Assembly (NCBI GenBank): GCA_003444615.1
Contig: DLUN01000190.1
Span: 1-11,976 of the forward strand
Direction of reading: 5' to 3'
DNA length: 11,976 nucleotides
DNA from: Syntrophomonas sp.
Lineage (GTDB): Bacteria; Bacillota; Syntrophomonadia; Syntrophomonadales; Syntrophomonadaceae
A model generated the notes under the pieces. That model made no database searches and had not been told where the DNA came from. It was given only the letters and a program-made list of their open reading frames with translations. Positions 7,211 to 11,976 of the stretch are shown here, piece by piece (within the stretch, counting starts at the first letter, position 1; each line of letters begins with the position of its first letter). A program made the position numbers and the translations under genes.

Positions 7211-7215
7211 CCTCC
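7211..7215 (-). promoter_or_regulatory. Ribosome binding site that favours a TTG start for etfB
   Basis: GGAGG (within AAAAGGAGG on the minus strand) is 1 nt from the ATG at 7209 and 7 nt from the TTG at 7203. Only the TTG has normal spacing. Confidence 0.55.
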
Positions 7216-7237
7216 TTTTCCAACTCATTAATTGTTC

Positions 7238-7266
7238 ATTAAAATACTAACCTAAACCCCTCACAA
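7238..7266 (-). promoter_or_regulatory. Candidate promoter of the etf operon
   Basis: On the minus strand TTGTGA (7261-7266, 4 of 6 to TTGACA) and TTTAAT (7238-7243, 5 of 6 to TATAAT) are 17 bp apart, giving a start near 7231 and a short leader ending in the etfB ribosome binding site. The match is moderate. Confidence 0.4.
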
Positions 7267-7324
7267 CTCGCAGACATAATTGATGACAGAAATTTACACC
7301 ACCACCCCCATGTTGAATCTCTAT

Positions 7325-7348
7325 CGGTTGCCCACCGGCAAATTACCG
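7325..7348 (-). repeat. GC-rich dyad upstream of the etf promoter
   Basis: TTGCC (7328-7332) and GGCAA (7337-7341) form a 5-bp stem with a 4-nt loop. Outer CGG (7325-7327) and CCG (7346-7348) can extend it across a small bulge. It stands out in an AT-rich gap, lies upstream of the candidate etf promoter, and may be an operator. The rest of the 242-nt gap (7210-7451) holds the cheR terminator and the candidate promoter, and no gene. Confidence 0.35.
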
Positions 7349-7370
7349 CCTTACTTAAAAATATTTGGCT

Positions 7371-7404
7371 AAAAAAATAGCACATCAAAATATTGATTCG
7401 CTAT
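7371..7404 (-). terminator. Rho-independent terminator after cheR
   Basis: On the minus strand the hairpin is ATAGC-GA-ATCAA-TATT-TTGAT-GT-GCTAT, followed by a run of T (A7371-A7376 on the plus strand). It lies about 48 nt past the cheR stop and closes the tetrapyrrole operon, so etfB needs its own promoter. Confidence 0.8.
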
Positions 7405-7451
7405 ATATGTAGCATTTCCTGCAAAGGTGGAAAATTTGTAGCAGCCTAAGC

Positions 7452-8240
7452 TCAATTTCCTTTTTGGTAAAAAAAGGTGGCTATCGTCTTTAACCCCAGT
7501 TCCCGGGCTAGAAATATCTGTTCAGTACTGCCGATAAAAAGAACACCTCCATTAGTTAGTGAATCTGTGAACCGTTGATAGAGGCGGTTTTTAGTCTCCT
7601 CAGTAAAATATATCACCACATTGCGGCATAGTATAAGGTCAAAACCATGGCCGAACGGTTCTCGCAGCAAATCGTGCCGTTTAAATGTTATCATACTGCG
7701 GAGTTCCTCGCTGACCTGATATTTATCACCCTGATTGATAAAATAGCGATTGAGATATGCTGGGGGAATACCCTGAACCGCTTTGGAACTGTAAATACCC
7801 TGCATAGCCCGGTTTAGGACGTCCTGATCCAGGTCCGTTGCTAGAATTTTATCGGTTAAGGGTATGCGTTTTTCCTTAAATATCATTGCCAGTGAATATG
7901 GTTCTTCCCCAGTAGAACAACCTGCACTCCATACCCGCAATGATTTTCTGTCAGCTAGCAACAAAGGCAAAATTTGATTTTGCAAGACGCTCCAGTGGTT
8001 AGCATTACGAAAGAACTCGGACACGTTAATAGTAATATGCTCAAGAAACCTTTTATATATTGGTGCATCATTTTTAATTAACTCTAAAAAAGACTTGTAA
8101 TCACTTGCTCCAGCTGAGCGCATAAAACTATTAATGCGCCTTTCCATCTGTGGTCTTTTATATGCGGTTAAATCTATACGGCTTAAGTCTTCAAACTTGC
8201 TAATAAACCATTCCCAACTGTTTTCTACCAATAATCTCAC
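7452..8240 (-). CDS. cheR: CheR-type protein-glutamate O-methyltransferase
   Basis: CheR uses S-adenosylmethionine to methylate glutamates of chemoreceptors. The 262-residue protein has the N-terminal helical domain ([10 protein letters not shown], 27-36), the junction motif [10 protein letters not shown] (69-78), the SAM loop [15 protein letters not shown] (105-119), the acidic [12 protein letters not shown] strand (134-145) and CRNVVIYF (205-212). No TPR or other C-terminal extension is present. Its GTG start overlaps the hemL stop (GTGA), so translation is probably coupled; a TTG at 8231 with AGAGG 8 nt upstream is a possible alternative start. No other chemotaxis gene is in the window, so its placement at the end of a haem operon is unexpected. 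A terminator follows. The family call is firm, but the substrate is not shown by context. Confidence 0.95.
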   Translation of the reverse strand: MRLLVENSWEWFISKFEDLSRIDLTAYKRPQMERRINSFMRSAGASDYKSFLELIKNDAPIYKRFLEHITINVSEFFRNANHWSVLQNQILPLLLADRKSLRVWSAGCSTGEEPYSLAMIFKEKRIPLTDKILATDLDQDVLNRAMQGIYSSKAVQGIPPAYLNRYFINQGDKYQVSEELRSMITFKRHDLLREPFGHGFDLILCRNVVIYFTEETKNRLYQRFTDSLTNGGVLFIGSTEQIFLARELGLKTIATFFYQKGN

Positions 8241-9529
8241 CTCTGGCCAACTTCATCCAGAGCTTCATCAACGGCTTCAATGGTAATATCTACATCTTCC
8301 AATTCATGAGCGCAAGAAACAAAACACACTTCGAATTGGGATGGTGGCCAATATACTCCCCGTTTTAATAAGGCTCGGTGAAAACGACCATAAAACTCTG
8401 TGTCACTGGTTTTGACATGATCATATGAATTAACCGCATTCTCGGTAAAAAACACTGTGAACATAGAAGTGAGCTGATTAATTTCAAACAGATAATCGTG
8501 CTCTTCAAAAACTGGTTTAAGTTTATTAGTTAAATAGTAAGTAACTACCTCCAAGCGATCATACCAGTCCGAATTTTTCAACTCTTTCAATGTGGCTAGC
8601 CCAGCAGCCATAGCTAGAGGATTTCCTGATAAGGTTCCTGCTTGATAGACACTTCCACTAGGAGAAACCATTTGCATAATATCCCGTCGTCCACCGTAAG
8701 CTCCAACCGGTAAACCTCCTCCGATTATTTTGCCAAGGGTCGTAAGATCAGGGCGGATATTTATAAGGTTTTGAAATCCTCCAAAACAAGTGCGAAAACC
8801 GGTAATTACCTCATCGAAAATCAACAGGCTTCCATACAGTTCCGTAATGCGGCGCAATTCTTTCAAAAACTGAGGTTCAGGCAGAACCAAGCCCATATTG
8901 GCGGCTACCGGCTCTATGATAACTGCAGCAATGTCCTGACCATAACGACGAAATTGCTGTTCGACTGAAGATATATCATTGTATACAGCCACTAAAGTCT
9001 TTTCCGCCAACACTTCTGGAACTCCAGGACTAGTAGGAACACCAGTGGTCATCATACCTGACCCAGCTTTTATCAGAAAGCTGTCGGCATGTCCATGATA
9101 ACATCCTTCAAATTTCAGGATAAGCTGTCGGCCTGTATATGCTCTGGCCAGTCTAATAGCACTCATAGTCGCCTCGGTTCCCGAGTTAACCATCCTCACC
9201 ATTTCCATGGAAGGTATAGCTTCGCATATGAGCCGGGCCAGTTCAACCTCAGTTTCACAAGGTGCTCCGTAACTGATCCCCTTCGATGCCGCCTCATGAA
9301 TGGCCTCAACCACAGCCGGATAGCTGTGGCCCAAAATCAAAGGTCCCCATGAACATACATAGTCTATGTATTCATTGCCATCCACATCCCATATGCGACA
9401 CCCCTGGCCTTTATTAATAAAAACAGGATTTCCTTGTACCGCCCCGAAAGCACGCACCGGACTGTTTACTCCCCCAGGAATATACTTATTGGCAATGGAA
9501 AATAATTCGTCTGACTTGCTAGTGTTCAT
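8237..9529 (-). CDS. hemL: Glutamate-1-semialdehyde 2,1-aminomutase
   Basis: HemL converts glutamate-1-semialdehyde into 5-aminolaevulinate, the last step of the C5 route to tetrapyrroles, using pyridoxal phosphate in the cytosol. At 430 residues it has normal length. Hallmarks are [11 protein letters not shown] (18-28), [16 protein letters not shown] (115-130), [10 protein letters not shown] (143-152), the FDEVITGFR cofactor motif (238-246), the PLP lysine K267 in [18 protein letters not shown], and [14 protein letters not shown] (297-310). The ATG has GGGGGAG about 8 nt upstream. It sits 42 nt after ahbB and overlaps cheR by 4 nt. The aminotransferase relative GabT is excluded by the GSA-AM-specific N-terminus and the [10 protein letters not shown] segment. 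Confidence 0.97.
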   Translation of the reverse strand: MNTSKSDELFSIANKYIPGGVNSPVRAFGAVQGNPVFINKGQGCRIWDVDGNEYIDYVCSWGPLILGHSYPAVVEAIHEAASKGISYGAPCETEVELARLICEAIPSMEMVRMVNSGTEATMSAIRLARAYTGRQLILKFEGCYHGHADSFLIKAGSGMMTTGVPTSPGVPEVLAEKTLVAVYNDISSVEQQFRRYGQDIAAVIIEPVAANMGLVLPEPQFLKELRRITELYGSLLIFDEVITGFRTCFGGFQNLINIRPDLTTLGKIIGGGLPVGAYGGRRDIMQMVSPSGSVYQAGTLSGNPLAMAAGLATLKELKNSDWYDRLEVVTYYLTNKLKPVFEEHDYLFEINQLTSMFTVFFTENAVNSYDHVKTSDTEFYGRFHRALLKRGVYWPPSQFEVCFVSCAHELEDVDITIEAVDEALDEVGQR

Positions 9530-9571
9530 TTACCAATCTCCCCCTAATACTATTTCCATCCCTTGATAACA

Positions 9572-10036
9572 CTAAAAAAATTTCATGCTGGTCTTCTTGT
9601 ATTCCTGTAAACTTTCCAGTACTACGTAATCTTTGACGTCCCGGTAGTGAGACAATCTCTCCAACCGCTCCTGCAGTTCCTCGGGTGAGCGGGCATGGAT
9701 CATGGTGAAAAGGTTATAAGGGAAATCCTCAGGAACCTGCCGCCAATAACAATGGCTTACATGGGCATCTCCGGCAAAAAACGTACCCACTTTATCAGCC
9801 TTATCAGCATCTACTTGCCAGGCCACCATAGCATTAACTGTAAAACCTGCTTCCCGATGCCTCAGAACCGCGGCTAATCTCCTGATCAAACCTTGGTCAT
9901 GCAGCCATTGAATCCGCTGTACAATTTGTTCTTCGCTGATTCCCAATCTATCCGCCAAGGGAGTATAGGGGCTGGATTCTAAGGGAATATCCCCCTGCAG
10001 GTACTGAATAATCTGAATATCAGTATCAGTCAGCAT
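9572..10036 (-). CDS. ahbB: Siroheme decarboxylase subunit AhbB (Lrp/AsnC-like fold)
   Basis: AhbA and AhbB together remove two carboxyl groups from siroheme to give 12,18-didecarboxysiroheme in the alternative haem pathway. This 154-residue protein has an N-terminal winged-helix segment (PLADRLGISEEQIVQRIQWL, about 26-45) followed by the IRRLAAVLRHREAGF core (51-65), the VSHCYWR segment (93-99), FPYNLFTMIH (105-114) and the C-terminal KKTSMKFF, all typical of AhbB/NirH-type subunits. It could be mistaken for an AsnC-family regulator; the HCYWR and NLFTMIH motifs and the haem-gene neighbours argue for the enzyme. An ATG at 10042 directly abuts the Shine-Dalgarno GGAGG, so I start at 10036 with 6-nt spacing. 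It overlaps ahbA by 11 nt. Confidence 0.9.
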   Translation of the reverse strand: MLTDTDIQIIQYLQGDIPLESSPYTPLADRLGISEEQIVQRIQWLHDQGLIRRLAAVLRHREAGFTVNAMVAWQVDADKADKVGTFFAGDAHVSHCYWRQVPEDFPYNLFTMIHARSPEELQERLERLSHYRDVKDYVVLESLQEYKKTSMKFF

Positions 10037-10496
10037 AATCATCCTCCCCCATCGGCAGACTTAATCTAATTTTATAAACTTTCTCCGCTGGCATGGTATG
10101 TATTATGACTCCCAAATCATTTTCTAGACGCCGTAAAGTGTCTTCCGCTTCCCTTTGAGAAGGCGCTGTTATTGTAAACCACAGATTCAGCCGGTGATTG
10201 CGCTGGTAGTTATGAGTCACACCCGGTTCCTCACTAATATGCGCGGCTACCTGATCTAATCTCTCCTCTTCTACTTCACAGGCGCACAATACCGAGTAAT
10301 AACCTATACTTCGCGTATCCATAACTCCGCCTATTCTTCTTATAACACCGGTATCTTTTAAGTGTTGAATGCGCTGTAGCAGAACTGCCTCATCAATACC
10401 AAGTATATCTGCAAGTTCATGAAAAGGGTGTACACTAATAGGAAACTCGTTTTGAAGAAGATCGAGAATCTTCCGGTCCAGAGAAGTCAACATCAT
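10026..10496 (-). CDS. ahbA: Siroheme decarboxylase subunit AhbA (Lrp/AsnC-like fold)
   Basis: This is the partner of AhbB, with the same architecture: a winged-helix N-terminus (ELADILGIDEAVLLQRIQHL, about 27-46), then VIRRIGGVMDTRSIGYYSV (51-69) and the catalytic-core segment GVTHNYQRNHRLNLWFTIT (92-110), ending in KVYKIRLSLPM. The THNYQRNH and NLWFT pattern is that of AhbA/NirD-L-type siroheme decarboxylases. The A versus B label follows sequence resemblance and gene order. The frame is open to an ATG at 10508. I prefer the ATG at 10496, which overlaps the nirJ stop (TAATG) and suggests coupled translation, since no strong Shine-Dalgarno serves either start. Confidence 0.88.
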   Translation of the reverse strand: MMLTSLDRKILDLLQNEFPISVHPFHELADILGIDEAVLLQRIQHLKDTGVIRRIGGVMDTRSIGYYSVLCACEVEEERLDQVAAHISEEPGVTHNYQRNHRLNLWFTITAPSQREAEDTLRRLENDLGVIIHTMPAEKVYKIRLSLPMGEDDYAD

Positions 10497-11494
10497 TATC
10501 TTTCCCATCCTGGCGGATTATAGAGACACCACTCATCCTCCGCCATAATATTGCCATTACTATAATAATAAGCCCGTGCCCGGCAGCCTCCGCAACGCTC
10601 CCGGTAATCACAGATACCGCATTTTCCTTCGTACTCCATAGTTCGCAGCTTTTGTAAGATAACATTCTCCTTCCAAATCTCATCAAAAGGAGTTTGTTTG
10701 ACATTTCCCAAAGAAATATCAAGGTATGCACAAGGCTGAACATCGCCCTTGGGGCTGATAATACAATAGCTTATCCCTGCCAAACAGCCTTTACTGAATC
10801 GCAGAGGAATACCCTTCTTATCCGCCACCCTAATGAATTGGGGAGCACAGGTAGGTTTGATTTCAATAGGAGACGTTTTCTGTTTTTCCATTAAGCGAGC
10901 TATGGTCTTTTCATAAGCCGCCACCCGAAGGGCTTCCTCCTCTATGTTTTTCCCCCGTCCGGTAGGAACCAAAAAGAAAACATGATGCGCCATAGCTCCA
11001 ATCTCTATTGCATAATCCGTTATGCTTTCTAGCTCATCAACATTCCAGTCCATCACGGTGGTGTGAATCTGAAAGGGCAGGTTAGCCTTTTTAAGGTTGA
11101 GCATCCCCTGCACAGCCAGATCGAAAGCATGTTCTAGCTTACGAAAACCATCATTTTTGTTAGGATCCAAACTATCGAGACTTACCCCGGCAGCCATGAA
11201 TCCAGCCCTTTTAAGTTCCTGTGCTACCTCCTCGGTGATTAATGTACCGTTGGTCCCCAATACTACTCTCAGCCCTTTATCAGTAGCATAGCGGGCTAAT
11301 TCATAGATATCAGGGCGCATCAAGGGTTCACCACCGCTAAAAATCATAATCTTAAAGCCGGCTCGAACCATCCCGTCAATCAAATCTCGCGCCTGATCGG
11401 CAGTAAGTTCCTCATCTAAACGCGCCCCGGCATCACGGTAGCAATGGTCACAAAACATATTGCACTGATTGGTGGTGTTCCAGGAAACCAGCAT
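10496..11494 (-). CDS. nirJ2: Radical SAM/SPASM haem-biosynthesis protein, NirJ2/AhbC-like
   Basis: This 332-residue radical SAM enzyme has the 4Fe-4S motif C11-x3-C15-x2-C18 in TTNQCNMFCDHCYRDAG, the SAM-binding SGGEPL (53-58) and a C-terminal SPASM/twitch cysteine set (C237, C244, C255, C292, C295, C301, C304, C323). In this family AhbC removes acetate groups from didecarboxysiroheme to make Fe-coproporphyrin III, and NirJ acts in haem d1 synthesis. The short N-terminus and WNTTNQCN motif look more like the NirJ2 branch of Firmicutes than classical AhbC, but adjacent ahbAB argue for the haem route, so the exact reaction is open. It lies 48 nt after hemB and overlaps ahbA. The start is odd: the ideal Shine-Dalgarno is 36 nt upstream of the ATG (see the hairpin entry). 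Confidence 0.88.
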   Translation of the reverse strand: MLVSWNTTNQCNMFCDHCYRDAGARLDEELTADQARDLIDGMVRAGFKIMIFSGGEPLMRPDIYELARYATDKGLRVVLGTNGTLITEEVAQELKRAGFMAAGVSLDSLDPNKNDGFRKLEHAFDLAVQGMLNLKKANLPFQIHTTVMDWNVDELESITDYAIEIGAMAHHVFFLVPTGRGKNIEEEALRVAAYEKTIARLMEKQKTSPIEIKPTCAPQFIRVADKKGIPLRFSKGCLAGISYCIISPKGDVQPCAYLDISLGNVKQTPFDEIWKENVILQKLRTMEYEGKCGICDYRERCGGCRARAYYYSNGNIMAEDEWCLYNPPGWER

Positions 11495-11501
11495 ATATTT
11501 A

Positions 11502-11540
11502 TAAGCCAGACGGTTTTGCCCGGCTTAAAACACCTCCTCC
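11502..11540 (-). promoter_or_regulatory. Distant Shine-Dalgarno plus hairpin in the nirJ2 leader
   Basis: On the minus strand GGAGGAGGTG (11531-11540) follows the hemB stop. The only in-frame ATG is at 11494, 36 nt away, and a TAA in the same frame (11525-11527) blocks any ATG, GTG or TTG further upstream. Between them TAAGCC (11502-11507) and GGCTTA (11522-11527) form a 6-bp stem with a 14-nt loop. Folding out this 26-nt hairpin leaves about 10 nt between Shine-Dalgarno and ATG. The signals are seen; hairpin-assisted initiation is inferred. Confidence 0.5.
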
Positions 11541-11542
11541 AA

Positions 11543-11976
<434 letters not shown>

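Noticed and set aside
7210..7451. Riboswitch upstream of etfB
   Set aside because: The gap contains the cheR terminator, a small dyad and a candidate promoter close to etfB; the remaining leader of about 25 nt is too short for a riboswitch.
9572..10496. AsnC/Lrp-family transcription regulators
   Set aside because: The winged-helix N-termini are present, but the two tandem paralogues carry siroheme decarboxylase motifs and sit among haem genes, so the enzyme subunits AhbA and AhbB are the better call.
10435..10743. 102-codon open frame on the minus strand inside nirJ2 and ahbA
   Set aside because: It lies in another frame over two well-supported genes, with a composition unlike a real protein and no ribosome binding site.

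Overview
The window looks like chromosomal DNA of an anaerobic, low-to-medium-GC Firmicute, most likely a relative of the syntrophic fatty-acid oxidiser Syntrophomonas. That is inferred from gene content: EtfB-EtfA followed by a membrane FeS oxidoreductase of the DUF224/EMO type, siroheme-decarboxylase genes typical of anaerobes, strong AGGAGG ribosome binding sites and short intergenic gaps. No 16S gene or other phylogenetic marker is present. Every convincing gene is on the minus strand, so the window is transcribed from right to left.

Right block (11976 to 7452), a tetrapyrrole operon: hemB (partial, cut by the right edge), a NirJ/AhbC-type radical SAM protein, ahbA, ahbB, hemL and finally cheR. 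Genes overlap (TAATG between nirJ and ahbA, 11 nt between ahbA and ahbB, GTGA between hemL and cheR) or are under 50 nt apart, and a rho-independent terminator follows cheR at 7371-7404. HemL makes 5-aminolaevulinate and HemB makes porphobilinogen. AhbA/AhbB decarboxylate siroheme, and the radical SAM enzyme probably acts on the product, so haem appears to be made by the siroheme-dependent route. The HemC, HemD and siroheme synthase steps are not in the window.

Middle block (7451 to 3154), an electron-transfer operon: a candidate promoter, etfB, etfA, then a 709-residue membrane protein with a NarI-like cytochrome b part, two 4Fe-4S motifs and two CCG (DUF224) domains. A terminator lies at 3154-3209. 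By family knowledge this set passes electrons from acyl-CoA dehydrogenases through EtfAB to membrane quinone. A 16-bp inverted repeat separates etfA from the membrane gene.

Left block (3091 to 390), a ferrous-iron uptake operon: a TTGAAC-17-TATAAA promoter and two overlapping Fur 7-1-7 boxes just downstream of it, then a 58-residue Cys-rich membrane peptide, feoA and feoB. Positions 1-389 hold no convincing complete gene. They contain short palindromes and a 10-bp direct repeat, and the first codons of another minus-strand gene with a perfect ribosome binding site run off the left edge.

Together the three blocks deal with iron: import (Feo), incorporation into haem (Ahb route), and use in a haem- and FeS-rich membrane oxidoreductase. 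The least expected points are the start region of the radical SAM gene (ideal Shine-Dalgarno 36 nt from the ATG, with a hairpin between), the cheR gene coupled to hemL, and the position of the Cys-rich peptide ahead of feoA.
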